This document shows positions 1-9,722 of a DNA stretch of 64,000 nt, in pieces. The stretch spans positions 1,178,001-1,242,000 of the forward strand of contig NZ_JARXVF010000001.1 in the NCBI RefSeq assembly GCF_029892515.1. The letters run 5' to 3'. Both the position numbers and the translations under genes were made by a program. The stretch's first letter is position 1; every line of letters starts with the position of its first letter. This DNA comes from Pseudaminobacter soli (ex Li et al. 2025). Its GTDB lineage: Bacteria > Pseudomonadota > Alphaproteobacteria > Rhizobiales > Rhizobiaceae. The notes beneath the pieces were generated by a model that searched no databases, was not told the origin of the DNA, and saw only the letters and a list, made by a program, of their open reading frames with translations.

Positions 1-668
<668 letters not shown>

Positions 669-740
669 CGGGCAAGTCCCTGCCGCGTCAATCACCGGTT
701 TGAGTTCCCCTTCCCGCGACGCAGGAAGGGGAAGAGACGA

Positions 741-1895
741 TCAGGGGGCCGGCACGTCGGCCGCTGCGGGCACGCCTTGCCCGACCAGCGAGCGGCTGCC
801 GCCGTCGATGCGAACGAGAGCGACCGAGCGCAGCGGCATGCCCTGCGTGCCGGCATAGCTGATGGAGCCGGTAACGCCCTCGACGCCCTCGAGTGAGGCA
901 ATGGCATCGCGGATCGCCGTGGCCTCAGTGCTGTCGGCCTTGGTGACGGCAGCCTCGATCACCTTGCCGAGATCATAGCCGTTGGCGATGTAGACCGTGT
1001 CCGGGTCCTGCCCGAACTTTTCCTTGTACTTGGCGTTGAAGGCCGCCAGCGGGCTTCCCTCGGTGGCGAAACCGGCCGTGGTGAAGACCACGCCATCGAC
1101 CAGCGAGCCGAGGCCGAAGGTGGTCGGCGAGTCGATGCCGTCGCTGCCGAGGATCGGCGTATTGATGCCCGCGCCGCGCAGCTGGCGAATGAAGGCCGGG
1201 AAATCGGGTTCATAGGCCGCCGTCATGATGACGTCCGGCGCGGGGTTGAGCGCCTTGATCTTGGTGACCTCAGCGCTGAAATCCTGCTGCCCCATGCTGA
1301 AGGTGCCTTCGCCAAGAACTTCGCCGCCCTTGGCCTTGAAGGCCGTAGCGAAATATTCCGGCAGTTTCAGCGTATATGCGGTGTCGGGCGACTTCAGCAC
1401 ATAGGCCTTCTGATAGCCCTGTTCCTTCGCGTACTTGGCAAGCACGGCCGCCTGCACGTTGTCGGCCGGATAGTTGCCAAACATGTAGTCGCCCACCGCA
1501 AGCGTCATGGTCGGCGTGGTGGCGCAGAAGGAGAAGGTCGGGACCTGCGCGGCCTGGGTGATCTGGCCAGCGGCGATGGAAGGATCGGCGTCGCAGGGCG
1601 TGATGAGGATCTTAATGCCGTCATCGACCAGTTCCTGTGCTACGAGCGCGGTCTGCGCCGCATCCGAACGGGTGTCCTTCGCCACGAGCTTGATCGGATA
1701 CTTGCCGGAAATGCCGCCCTTGGCGTTGATTTCATCCACCGCCATCTGAAGGCCCTTCAGGGACGGCTGGTCATAGGGCGCAAGTCCGCCCGTCTGTGCC
1801 GTCGCCAGTCCCACCAGTAGCTCCTCTGCCATGGCCGGGAGAGCGGTGCCTGCAAGAAGAGCCGCAAGGCTCGCAACTTTCAGAACCATTTTCAT
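741..1895 (-). CDS. Periplasmic substrate-binding protein of Liv-type ABC transporter
   Basis: A 384-residue type I periplasmic binding protein (Peripla_BP_6/LivK-like) that captures the substrate for the neighbouring Liv-type importer. The N-terminus MKMVLKVASLAALLAGTALP is a Sec signal peptide, cleaved after AMA. The mature protein starts with the family-typical LLVGLATAQTGGLAPYDQPS. The ATG at 1895 is preferred over one at 1922 because an AAGGGA ribosome site precedes it by about nine bases and the signal peptide starts there. The upstream ATG overlaps the previous stop codon (ATGA). Such proteins in rhizobia bind many amino acids, amides or ureido compounds. Its place opposite an amine/amide catabolic operon suggests a nitrogenous substrate other than leucine, which is an inference. 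Confidence 0.92.
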   Translation of the reverse strand: MKMVLKVASLAALLAGTALPAMAEELLVGLATAQTGGLAPYDQPSLKGLQMAVDEINAKGGISGKYPIKLVAKDTRSDAAQTALVAQELVDDGIKILITPCDADPSIAAGQITQAAQVPTFSFCATTPTMTLAVGDYMFGNYPADNVQAAVLAKYAKEQGYQKAYVLKSPDTAYTLKLPEYFATAFKAKGGEVLGEGTFSMGQQDFSAEVTKIKALNPAPDVIMTAAYEPDFPAFIRQLRGAGINTPILGSDGIDSPTTFGLGSLVDGVVFTTAGFATEGSPLAAFNAKYKEKFGQDPDTVYIANGYDLGKVIEAAVTKADSTEATAIRDAIASLEGVEGVTGSISYAGTQGMPLRSVALVRIDGGSRSLVGQGVPAAADVPAP

Positions 1896-1918
1896 CTTAG
1901 TCGTTCCCTTTTGGTTAT

Positions 1919-3790
1919 TCATGCAAGCCCGCCAGCCGCATGCGGCTGAAGTGCGGCGGCGGAAGGCTCGCTTTGTGAGGCGGCAGGCGATTTTCCCGAA
2001 CGCTTGCGCCCGATATAGGCTTCGACAACGGCGGGATTGGCCTGGATTTCGGCGGGCGTGCCCATGGCGATCTGCTGGCCCTTATTGAGCACGACGACCA
2101 CGTCGCAAAGCCGCATGATCAGCTTCAGATCGTGCTCCACAACCAGCAGGCCGAGCTTGTATTTGTGGCGGATGCTGTCGAGCATCTGCATCAATTCCTG
2201 CGTTTCGGCGGGATTCATGCCCGCCGCAGGCTCATCGAGCAGCAAGTAGCGCGGCTTGAGCGCCAGTGCGCGGGCGATTTCCAGCCTGCGCTGGGCGCCG
2301 TAGGAAAGCGTCCCGGCGAGGCGGTCTGCGAAGTCGGCGAGGCCCACTTCGGCGAGATAGCAGCGGGCGAGAGCTTCGGCGTCCTCACCCGCGCCGGCGA
2401 CCGCGCTTGCCGCGACGGTCACGTTTTCCAGCACGGTCAAGTTCCTGAACAGGCGGATATTCTGGAAGGTGCGCCCGAGACCCGCCTTCGGCACGGCATA
2501 GGTCGGCAAGGACACCACGTCGCGTCCGTCGATCAGCACCTTGCCCGAAGAGGCCGGCACGACTCCGGAAACGCAATTGATGAGCGTGGACTTGCCCGCG
2601 CCGTTGGGGCCGATCAGGCCTGTCACCCGACCAGGGACAATATCGAAGCTGGCGTTTTCGAGCGCAATCAGGCCGGCGAAACGGCGACCTACATTGTCGA
2701 CCTTGAGCGAGGTGTCCCGATCCGGCGCGGTTGCGGCCGGAACTTCGGCGGCTTTCGCCTGCCCGCCCAGGCGGCGCAGGAAAGGCAGCTTTTCGTCGAT
2801 CTCGCGCACGCCCATCAGGCCGTCCTGCAGACGGTACATGACGATGAGGATGGCAAGGCCGATACCGATGTCGGTGAGACCGAAGACGGTTGGCAGGCTG
2901 AGGAAGCCCAGATCGACGCCGCCTTCGAATTTCCGCAGCACTTCGACGATAAGCATGATGGTTGCCGTGCCGACCACGGCGCCGGAAACGGTCGAGATGC
3001 CGCCCAGGATGAGCATGGCGAGCAGCATGAAGGTCAGGTTGAAGTAAAAGTCCTTCGGCGAGAAGGCGCCCAGGAAATGGGCGAAGAGGGCTCCCGCCGC
3101 ACCCGCCAGCATCGCGCCCAGAACCCAGGCGCAGAAGCGGTGCAGCCGAACATTGACGCCGACCGCCGTGGACGCGATCTCGTCTTCACGCGAGGCGCGA
3201 AGTTTCAGCCCCGAGTTGGAATCTCGATAGATACGGGCAACCGCGATCGCCAGCAGCGCGCATGGCAGCGCCACCCAGATATCGACCGCGCGCGGCACGC
3301 CGAAAAATGTCTGGCTGCCGCGCGTGATGTCGCCTGAAGCAACCAGCACCACATGCACGATCACCAGGAAACCGAGCGTGCAGATGGAGGCAGAGGAGCC
3401 GCCAAGGCGCGCCACGGGCAAGCCGATAACGACAGCCACCACCGCCACCACCACGATGGCGACGAGAAGCGCGAGCGGAAATGACATGCCCCAGCCGGCG
3501 AGCCATTCGGGCAGATGCGGCAGCGCCGTCTTCTGCACCACGGGGTTCATCGTCAAAAGGCCGGAGGCATAGGCGCCGAGCGCCATGAAGCCCACATGGC
3601 CGAAGGACATGATGCCGGAATTGCCGCTGTAGATGCCGAAGCCGAGAACGGCGATCAGGTTGATGAGAAACAGCGTTACGAGGCGCTGGCCGCTGCCGGG
3701 CAAGAAAAGGGCGGCGCAGACCGCGATGAGTACAATGGGAAGCGCGACCGCAACAATGCCGACGACGGTTGAACGCTTGATGCGCACCAT
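1919..3790 (-). CDS. Fused LivM permease - LivG ATPase of Liv-type ABC transporter
   Basis: A 623-residue fusion. Residues 1 to about 330 are a LivM-type inner-membrane permease with many hydrophobic helices and the EAA-like region around ASREDEIASTAVGVN. After a linker (about 330-355, rich in Ala and Pro) comes a LivG-type ATPase with Walker A GPNGAGKS, signature LSYGAQRRLEIARAL and Walker B YLLLDEP. The usual arrangement is two separate genes; fused versions are known in some Alphaproteobacteria. The ATG at 3790 is chosen over 3817 because GGGAGA lies seven to eight bases upstream. It is the first gene of the leftward operon and is transcribed divergently from the RpiR regulator. Confidence 0.9.
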   Translation of the reverse strand: MVRIKRSTVVGIVAVALPIVLIAVCAALFLPGSGQRLVTLFLINLIAVLGFGIYSGNSGIMSFGHVGFMALGAYASGLLTMNPVVQKTALPHLPEWLAGWGMSFPLALLVAIVVVAVVAVVIGLPVARLGGSSASICTLGFLVIVHVVLVASGDITRGSQTFFGVPRAVDIWVALPCALLAIAVARIYRDSNSGLKLRASREDEIASTAVGVNVRLHRFCAWVLGAMLAGAAGALFAHFLGAFSPKDFYFNLTFMLLAMLILGGISTVSGAVVGTATIMLIVEVLRKFEGGVDLGFLSLPTVFGLTDIGIGLAILIVMYRLQDGLMGVREIDEKLPFLRRLGGQAKAAEVPAATAPDRDTSLKVDNVGRRFAGLIALENASFDIVPGRVTGLIGPNGAGKSTLINCVSGVVPASSGKVLIDGRDVVSLPTYAVPKAGLGRTFQNIRLFRNLTVLENVTVAASAVAGAGEDAEALARCYLAEVGLADFADRLAGTLSYGAQRRLEIARALALKPRYLLLDEPAAGMNPAETQELMQMLDSIRHKYKLGLLVVEHDLKLIMRLCDVVVVLNKGQQIAMGTPAEIQANPAVVEAYIGRKRSGKSPAASQSEPSAAALQPHAAGGLA

Positions 3791-3954
3791 CACATTTCTC
3801 CCATTCAATGCGGCCATTTCTTATTCGGCCGGTTCCCTGTTTTCGAAACTTAACCGCGCTTTTTGTAATGTCAATCTTGTTTCATTTTTTATTCCCTGAT
3901 AGCATTTATGTAACAAAATGCATAATCGGCTCCGTGCCGAGGGGAAGAAGCGAG
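3791..3954. promoter_or_regulatory. Divergent promoter region with inverted repeat
   Basis: This 164-bp AT-rich gap separates the leftward Liv operon from the rightward RpiR operon, so it must hold both promoters. It contains the inverted repeat GCATTT (3902-3907) / AAATGC (3916-3921) with an eight-base spacer, a plausible operator for the adjacent RpiR protein. GAGGGGAAG just before the ATG at 3955 is a strong ribosome site. No single -35/-10 pair stands out. The operator role is an inference. Confidence 0.5.
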
Positions 3955-4845
3955 ATGGGTATTCGAGACCGCCTGACGGACGGCGCCATTGCGTTTACGC
4001 GATCGGAATTGAAGATCGTCCGGCAGCTGCTGTCCAACTACCCGGCGGCGGGGCTGAACACCGTTGCCCATCTGGCGACCACCGCCAGCGTCAGCAATCC
4101 CACGGTCGTGCGCTTCGTGAACAAGCTCGGCTATGAAGGCTATCCAGAATTCCAGAGCGCGCTGCTCAACGAAGTTCAGGAGCGGATGAGCTCGCCGCTT
4201 TCCATGCTCGACACGCGCAAACCATCGCTCGCGCAGGACAATTTCTACCAGCACTTCCTCAATGCCAGCATCCATGCGCTGGAGACGTCGAAGACCATGC
4301 TGCCCGCGCATGATTTCGAGATGGCGGTGGAAGCCGCCGCCGATCTAAACATGCGCCTCCACTGCCTCGGCGGGCGCTTCAGCGGCTTTCTCGCCGGGCT
4401 TCTGTGGGCCCACATAAAGCAGCTGCGCGCCGAAGCGCGCTGGATCAACGGCGCGCAGGCCGACCAGGTCGACCAGCTCGTCGATCTCGGCAGGAAGGAC
4501 GTGCTGTTCGTCTATGACTACCGGCGCTACCAGATTGATACCATCCGCTTTTCCCGGCAGGCAGCCGAACAGGGCGCGCGCATCATCCTGTTCACCGATC
4601 GCTGGCGGTCGCCAATTTCCGAATTCGCGTCGGTCACGCTGACCGCACCGGTCGACACCGTATCGCCCTACGACACGATGGTGCCCGCCATCGCCCAGAC
4701 CGAGGCGCTGATCGCGGCGCTGACCGCCCGTCTGGCGAACCGCTCGCGCGACCGGATCGAACGGCTGGAAGCGGTGCGCCGCGCCTATGCGATCACCGAA
4801 GACGCGCTCAACCCTTCCGCCGGCAAGGGCGGTCACACCAGCTAG
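3955..4845 (+). CDS. MurR/RpiR family transcriptional regulator
   Basis: A 296-residue DNA-binding regulator. An N-terminal HTH_6 (RpiR) domain spans roughly residues 15-85, with the typical NTVAHLATTASVSNPTVVRF helix-turn-helix. A SIS sugar-isomerase-like effector domain follows from about 125 to 255, with LHCLGGRFSGFLAGLLW. The ATG at 3955 is chosen because GAGGGGAAG precedes it; an in-frame extension back to 3808 runs into the promoter region and has no ribosome site. It heads the rightward catabolic operon (42 bp to the next gene) and faces the Liv operon, so it probably controls both. RpiR proteins usually sense phosphosugars, but many rhizobial members regulate amine and amino acid operons. 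Confidence 0.9.
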   Translation: MGIRDRLTDGAIAFTRSELKIVRQLLSNYPAAGLNTVAHLATTASVSNPTVVRFVNKLGYEGYPEFQSALLNEVQERMSSPLSMLDTRKPSLAQDNFYQHFLNASIHALETSKTMLPAHDFEMAVEAAADLNMRLHCLGGRFSGFLAGLLWAHIKQLRAEARWINGAQADQVDQLVDLGRKDVLFVYDYRRYQIDTIRFSRQAAEQGARIILFTDRWRSPISEFASVTLTAPVDTVSPYDTMVPAIAQTEALIAALTARLANRSRDRIERLEAVRRAYAITEDALNPSAGKGGHTS

Positions 4846-4887
4846 AGCCCCGCGACGGGCGACATTCCAATTTCAGAGGAGGACACG

Positions 4888-5547
4888 ATGGCAGCCATCG
4901 AAGTGCAATACGGTAAGGATCTCTTGCGCCGCGACAGCGCCTATGAAGCGGGCATGACCTCGGTCCTGTTCGTGGACATGCAGCGCATCTGGTGCGAGCC
5001 GAATCTCGACCCGACCCACCCGCATGATTCCAACAGCTACTACCACCGCCGCCTGCGCGAGCAGGTCATTCCGAACCAGGTGCGGATCCTGGAAGCGGCG
5101 CGCGCCGCCAGATGCGACGTGCTGCACACGATCATCGAAAGCCTGACGCTCGATGGCCGCGACCGTTCGCTCGACCACAAGCTCTCCGACATGCATGTGC
5201 CGAAAGGCTGCCCTGAAGGTCGCGTGATCGATGCGCTGGCGCCGGTCGACAACGAGATCATCCTTCCCAAGACCTCCTCGGGCGTCTTCAACTCCACCAA
5301 TATCGACTACGTGCTGCGCAACCTGAACACGCGCTACCTGATCATCGCCGGCGTGGTGACCGATCAGTGCGTGGACATGGCGGTGCGCGATGCCTCCGAT
5401 CGCGGCTATCTCGTGACGGTCGTGAACGACGCCTGCGCCACCTATAGCCAGGAACGCCACGACGCGGCCCTGCGCGCCTATTCCGGCTACTGCTGGATCA
5501 CGGACACGGAAACCGTCGTCGAGCGCCTGCGCGCCCTCAAGTCCTGA
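4888..5547 (+). CDS. Isochorismatase-family cysteine hydrolase
   Basis: A 219-residue cytoplasmic cysteine hydrolase with the full catalytic triad of the family: Asp30 (LFVDMQ), Lys128 (LPKTSSG) and Cys161 (VVTDQC), the Cys preceded by a Thr-Asp pair. Members hydrolyse isochorismate, nicotinamide, N-carbamoylsarcosine, biuret or ureidoacrylate, so the fold predicts an amide or ureido bond but not the substrate. A strong GAGGAGG site precedes the ATG. It is the first enzyme of the RpiR operon and is followed by an amide-forming ligase and an amidohydrolase-family protein. Cleavage of an amide or carbamoyl group in a nitrogenous compound is the best guess. Confidence 0.88.
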   Translation: MAAIEVQYGKDLLRRDSAYEAGMTSVLFVDMQRIWCEPNLDPTHPHDSNSYYHRRLREQVIPNQVRILEAARAARCDVLHTIIESLTLDGRDRSLDHKLSDMHVPKGCPEGRVIDALAPVDNEIILPKTSSGVFNSTNIDYVLRNLNTRYLIIAGVVTDQCVDMAVRDASDRGYLVTVVNDACATYSQERHDAALRAYSGYCWITDTETVVERLRALKS

Positions 5548-5582
5548 GCAATAGCGGCCCGCACATCACAAGAGTGGAAATC

Positions 5583-6929
5583 ATGCACCAGGAACAACGG
5601 ACCGCAGCGGCGGACGATTTGATGGAACTGGCGACTTTCGTCACCACCGACATTGCCGGCATCACGCGCGGCCGCAGCTTCGCGGCAAGCGAGATCGACG
5701 ACTATCTCCGCAAGGGCGTCGGCTGGGTGCCGGCCAATCTCGCGCTCACGCCCTTCGACCTGATCGCCGATCCCAATCCATGGGGGTCGGCGGGCGACCA
5801 GCGCCTGATGGCGGACCCGGAAAGCAAGGCGCGCGTTACCTGCCTGCCCGGCGAAACGCCGCTCCACTTCTACCACGCCGACATTACCGACCTGAAAGGC
5901 GAGCCCTGGGAATGCTGCGTTCGCAGCTTCCTCAAGGCAACGCTGGCCGACTTTGAAAAGGAAGCGGGCCTGCGCGTCATCAGCGCAGTGGAACAGGAGT
6001 TCCAGATTATCGGCGCCGACTGGCCGCAGGCCCCATCCTTCGGCCTGCGCGCGCAGCGGCGGACGGGTGCCTTCGGCCCGCTGCTCATGACGGCTCTCAA
6101 GCAAGCCGGCGTGGAACCGGAAATGTTCCTGCCCGAATATGGCAAGGACCAGTTCGAAGTGACCTGCCGCCCTGCCCCGGCACTTGCGGCTGCCGACCGC
6201 GGGGCGACGATCCGCGCGGTCACCCGCGAAGTCGCGGCGCATTTCGGCTGGCATGCCAGCTTTGCGCCGAAGATCGCGCCCAACGGCGTCGGCAACGGTG
6301 TGCATCTGCATGTGAGCTTCACCGATCTCGAAGGCAATCCGGTCACCTTCGACCCGTCACGTCCCGGGCGGCTGTCGAAGATCGCGGGCTCCTTCGCCGC
6401 CGGCGTAATCCGACATCTGCCGGCGCTGGTCGCCTTCACTGCACCCTCGGTGCTCTCCTACATGCGTCTCGTGCCGCATCACTGGAGCGCGGCCTACACT
6501 TGCCTCGGCGAGAAGAACCGTGAGGCGACCCTGCGCATCTGCCCGACGCTGGACCTGCCGGGAAGCAATCCGGCAAAGCAGTTCAACATGGAGTTTCGCG
6601 CTGCCGACGCCTGCGCAAGCCCGCATCTGGCGCTTGCCGTGGTGCTGCGCGCGGGGCTCGAAGGCATCCGCGAGGGGCTGGAGCAGCCGCCGCTCATCAA
6701 CGCCGACCCGTCGGATTTCAGCGCCGAGGAACAGGCAAAGCTCGGCATTCGCCGCCTGCCGGCAAGCCTTGGCGAGGCGCTGGAGACGCTGAAGGCCGAC
6801 ACGACCGTCACGAGCTGGTTCCCGAAAGACTTCCTCGACTGCTATTTCGCGATGAAGAACAAGGAGATCGAGATCGTCGGCGATCTGCTGCCGGATGAAC
6901 TCTGCACGCGCTATGCAGCGGTCTATTGA
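5583..6929 (+). CDS. Glutamine synthetase family protein (gamma-glutamyl ligase type)
   Basis: A 448-residue homologue of glutamine synthetase. It keeps the metal-binding EQE motif (SAVEQEFQI), the HLHVSF histidine segment, the CLGEKNREATLR phosphate/ATP region and the C-terminal EFRAADACASPHLALA motif. The divergent sequence and the lack of an NLYDLP-type adenylylation site argue against housekeeping GlnA and for the PuuA/FluG-like group, which joins glutamate to an amine using ATP. The ATG at 5583 is preferred; a GTG nine bases upstream is the alternative, and neither has a strong ribosome site. In this operon it may gamma-glutamylate the imported amine before the aminotransferase acts. That step is inferred from context. 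Confidence 0.85.
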   Translation: MHQEQRTAAADDLMELATFVTTDIAGITRGRSFAASEIDDYLRKGVGWVPANLALTPFDLIADPNPWGSAGDQRLMADPESKARVTCLPGETPLHFYHADITDLKGEPWECCVRSFLKATLADFEKEAGLRVISAVEQEFQIIGADWPQAPSFGLRAQRRTGAFGPLLMTALKQAGVEPEMFLPEYGKDQFEVTCRPAPALAAADRGATIRAVTREVAAHFGWHASFAPKIAPNGVGNGVHLHVSFTDLEGNPVTFDPSRPGRLSKIAGSFAAGVIRHLPALVAFTAPSVLSYMRLVPHHWSAAYTCLGEKNREATLRICPTLDLPGSNPAKQFNMEFRAADACASPHLALAVVLRAGLEGIREGLEQPPLINADPSDFSAEEQAKLGIRRLPASLGEALETLKADTTVTSWFPKDFLDCYFAMKNKEIEIVGDLLPDELCTRYAAVY

Positions 6930-6940
6930 ACGAGGCCGTC

Positions 6941-7759
6941 ATGCAGACTTCCATCGCAGCACAGGCTGCACGCGCGCCGCGGCACGACCCGGCAAAACCG
7001 CTCCTCGCCATTGACGAGCCGCCGCCCTATGCGGTCGTCAATCCCGATGGTGAATCGCCCTTTCTGCTGCTCTGCGAGCATGCCTCGAACCGCATTCCCC
7101 GCGCGCTCGGCGACCTTGGGGTGTCGGAGGCCGAGCGCCAGCGGCACATCGCATGGGACATCGGCGTCAGCGCGCTCTCCCAGCACTTGAGCCGCGCGCT
7201 CGACGCGCCGCTGTTCATGGCCAACTATTCGCGGCTGGTCATCGACTGCAACCGCCCGCTCCACGTGCCTTCAGCCATACCGGAGATCAGCGAGAAGACC
7301 GAGGTTCCCGGCAATTTCAATCTGTCGCAAGAAGAGCGGCAACAGCGCATCGAGACGCTCTTTACGCCCTTTGCCGATGCGGTGGCGCGGCGGCTCCACC
7401 GGCTGCAGGCGGAAGGCAAACGCCCCTTGGTGGTGGGCGTGCACAGCTTTACCCCGGTCTATCTCGGCAAGGCGCGGCCCTGGCACGCCGGCATTCTCTA
7501 CGGGAAAGCCACCGAGTTCGGGCGGTCGCTCGTCAGCCGCCTGAAGCACGACGGCACTTTGGTGGTGGGCGATAACGAGCCCTACAACATCGATCCGGAA
7601 GAGGATTATACGGTGCCCGTGCATGCCGATGCGCGCGGCCTCCCGGGCGCGCTGATCGAAGTCCGCCACGACCTCATCGATACGCTCGAAGGCGTCGAGG
7701 CGTGGGGCCACCGGCTCACCCGTTGCCTCAATGAGGCTCTGGAGGCCAGCAAGCCATGA
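6941..7759 (+). CDS. N-formylglutamate amidohydrolase family protein
   Basis: A 272-residue member of the FGase family, zinc-dependent amidohydrolases that include HutG of histidine breakdown. Visible family features are FLLLCEHASNRIP, the SRLVIDCNRP segment and VVGVHSFTPVY. The ATG at 6941 is chosen because ACGAGG precedes it; a TTG at 6926 overlapping the ligase stop codon is possible. No histidine-pathway genes (hutH, hutU, hutI) are nearby, so a HutG role is unlikely. In this operon it may remove a formyl or glutamyl group from a pathway intermediate. It overlaps the aminotransferase start by four bases (ATGA), which indicates translational coupling. Confidence 0.87.
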   Translation: MQTSIAAQAARAPRHDPAKPLLAIDEPPPYAVVNPDGESPFLLLCEHASNRIPRALGDLGVSEAERQRHIAWDIGVSALSQHLSRALDAPLFMANYSRLVIDCNRPLHVPSAIPEISEKTEVPGNFNLSQEERQQRIETLFTPFADAVARRLHRLQAEGKRPLVVGVHSFTPVYLGKARPWHAGILYGKATEFGRSLVSRLKHDGTLVVGDNEPYNIDPEEDYTVPVHADARGLPGALIEVRHDLIDTLEGVEAWGHRLTRCLNEALEASKP

Positions 7760-9066
7760 CAGACCTCTACACACGCGACGAAAAGGCCATCGGCACGCTG
7801 CAGAAGCTGCGCTTCTTCCCGCTTGCCGCAACGGGCGGCCAAGGCTCGCATCTCATCGAGCAGGACGGCCGCCGGCTTATCGATCTTTCCGCCACCTGGG
7901 GCGCGGCCAATCTGGGCTACGGGCATCCGGCTGTCGCCAAAGCCGTCGCGGCAGCGGTCGCCGCGCCGGCGGGCGCAAGTGTCCTTTCGGCCAGCAACGA
8001 GCCGGCGGTGGCCCTGGCCGAGCGCCTTCTGCAATCCTTCCCATCCGAGGGCGATTACAAGGTCTGGTTCGGCCATTCGGGATCGGATGCCAACGAAACC
8101 GTCTTCCGGGCGGTGACGAAAGCCACCGGCCGCAAGGGCATCATCGCCTTTGCAGGCGCCTATCACGGCTGCACCACCGGCTCGATGGCTGTTTCCGGTC
8201 ACAGCGTCCAGGCAGACGCGCAAAAGGCCGACGGCCTGATCCTGCTGCCTTATCCCGATCCGTATCGCCCCTATCAGGGCGATCCTTCGGGCGACGCTGT
8301 GCTGGCGCTCCTCAAGGAGCGGTTGCAGAACGCGTCCGAACCGGTCGCCGCCGCCTTTATCGAGCCGATCCAGTCCGATGGCGGGCTGATCGTGCCGCCC
8401 GAAGGTTTCCTGCGCAAATTCGCGGAGATCTGCCGCGAGCATCAGATCCTCATCGTCTGCGACGAGGTGAAGGTCGGCCTCGGGCGCACCGGCAAGCTGC
8501 ATTGCTTCGAGCACGAAGGTTTCGTGCCGGACATTCTGACGCTAGGCAAAGGCTTGGGCGGCGGGCTTCCGCTGTCGGCCGTCATCGCCCCGGCATCCAT
8601 TCTCGACTGCGCGAGCGCCTTTGCAATGCAGACCCTGCACGGCAATCCGGTGTGCTGTTCGGCGGGTCTGGCAGTTCTCGACACGATCGAGAGCGAAGAC
8701 CTTACCGACGCCGCCGAACGCAAGGGCGAGCGGCTGCGCGAAGGCTTCCGGCAATTGGCGGCGCGGCATCCGCTGATCAGCGACGTGCGCGGACGCGGGC
8801 TGGCCTGCGGAGTGGAGCTTGTCAGAGATCGTGAAAGCCGCACGCCGGCAAAACGCGAAGCGGCGAAACTCGTCTATCGCGCCTATGAACTCGGCGTGGT
8901 GCTCTATTATGTCGGGATGAATTCCAACGTACTGGAACTGACGCCACCGTTTACGATTTCCGAGGCGGAAATCGACGATGCGCTCGCCATTCTCGACCAG
9001 GCCTTCGAGGACGTGGAAAAGGGACGCGTGGACGAAGAGGTGCTGAGCCGCTTCGCCGGCTGGTGA
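7756..9066 (+). CDS. Class III PLP-dependent aminotransferase
   Basis: A 436-residue fold-type I, class III (omega) aminotransferase. The PLP lysine lies in TLGKGLGGGLPLSA, the phosphate and aromatic segment in HSGSDANETVFRA, and the pyridine-nitrogen Asp in LIVCDEVKVGLGRTG. Relatives move terminal amino groups from GABA, putrescine, beta-alanine or taurine to a keto acid. It ends the RpiR operon and starts inside the previous stop codon. Next to a gamma-glutamyl-ligase-like enzyme it could deaminate a free or glutamylated omega-amine. The substrate is unknown. Confidence 0.9.
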   Translation: MTDLYTRDEKAIGTLQKLRFFPLAATGGQGSHLIEQDGRRLIDLSATWGAANLGYGHPAVAKAVAAAVAAPAGASVLSASNEPAVALAERLLQSFPSEGDYKVWFGHSGSDANETVFRAVTKATGRKGIIAFAGAYHGCTTGSMAVSGHSVQADAQKADGLILLPYPDPYRPYQGDPSGDAVLALLKERLQNASEPVAAAFIEPIQSDGGLIVPPEGFLRKFAEICREHQILIVCDEVKVGLGRTGKLHCFEHEGFVPDILTLGKGLGGGLPLSAVIAPASILDCASAFAMQTLHGNPVCCSAGLAVLDTIESEDLTDAAERKGERLREGFRQLAARHPLISDVRGRGLACGVELVRDRESRTPAKREAAKLVYRAYELGVVLYYVGMNSNVLELTPPFTISEAEIDDALAILDQAFEDVEKGRVDEEVLSRFAGW

Positions 9067-9150
9067 AGCCGACATCTCTGATCAGCCACCATGGCGACGT
9101 AGGGCAGCTTATCTCTTGGAAAGCGTGCCCCGCGTCACCGCTAGAGTCTT

Positions 9151-9579
9151 TCAGCTTTCGCGGCTCTGCTTGGCCTTTGCGTGCCAATCGTAGTCGATCG
9201 AGCCTTCTTCGGCCTTGTGGAAGAACTGCGAGCACACGAGCCAGCCTTTCAGCGGGCGCAGCAGCGCCATGCAGCTCAGCACCGTCAGCGGCAGCGTCGT
9301 GAACAGATGCGCCCACAGCGGAAGGTCGAACGTTACCTGGAACCAGACACCGAAGCCGAGCGCCGGCACGGCGGCGATCGTCATCGCAAAGAAGGCGGGA
9401 CCGTCGGCGGGATCGGCAAAGGAATAGTCCAGGCCGCAAACATCGCAGCGCGGCGCGAGCTTGAGATATCCCGTAAACAGCCGCCCCATCTGGCAGCGCG
9501 GACAAAGCCCCTGGATGCCCGTCTTCATGGGATTGTCGGTGGGAGTGAAGCCTTCGGCCGTATATCTGCTCTGTGTCAT
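9151..9579 (-). CDS. DUF983 family membrane protein
   Basis: A 142-residue small membrane protein of the DUF983 family, widespread in Alphaproteobacteria and of unknown function. Two CxxC pairs (Cys26/Cys29 in CPRC and Cys45/Cys48 in CDVC) suggest a small zinc ribbon near the N-terminus. Two hydrophobic helices follow at about residues 60-85 and 88-112, and the tail is charged. AGAGG precedes the ATG. It is transcribed alone, opposite to the operon before it. The members of this family I know of often lie near cytochrome oxidase or nudix genes; none is visible here. Confidence 0.85.
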   Translation of the reverse strand: MTQSRYTAEGFTPTDNPMKTGIQGLCPRCQMGRLFTGYLKLAPRCDVCGLDYSFADPADGPAFFAMTIAAVPALGFGVWFQVTFDLPLWAHLFTTLPLTVLSCMALLRPLKGWLVCSQFFHKAEEGSIDYDWHAKAKQSRES

Positions 9580-9690
9580 GATCGCCTCTGTCGCAGCAGT
9601 GCGAAGCCCAATGCATGGTCCGCCCGCCGCTCATGCTCCATACATAAGACTCAATCCGTAGCTGCGCAACGAGATTTTACATATAAAAGA

Positions 9691-9722
9691 CATACAATTA
9701 TTGTTACAAGGAAAATTGTATG
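9691..9722. promoter_or_regulatory. Inverted repeat spanning ribosome site and start of the oxygenase-like gene
   Basis: CATACAATT (9691-9699) and AATTGTATG (9714-9722) form a perfect nine-base inverted repeat with a 14-base spacer. The right arm contains the ATG at 9720, and the spacer contains the AAGGA ribosome site. It could be an operator for the nearby MocR regulator or an RNA hairpin hiding the start. The right arm runs into GTATGCATAC (9718-9727), itself a palindrome. Confidence 0.55.
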
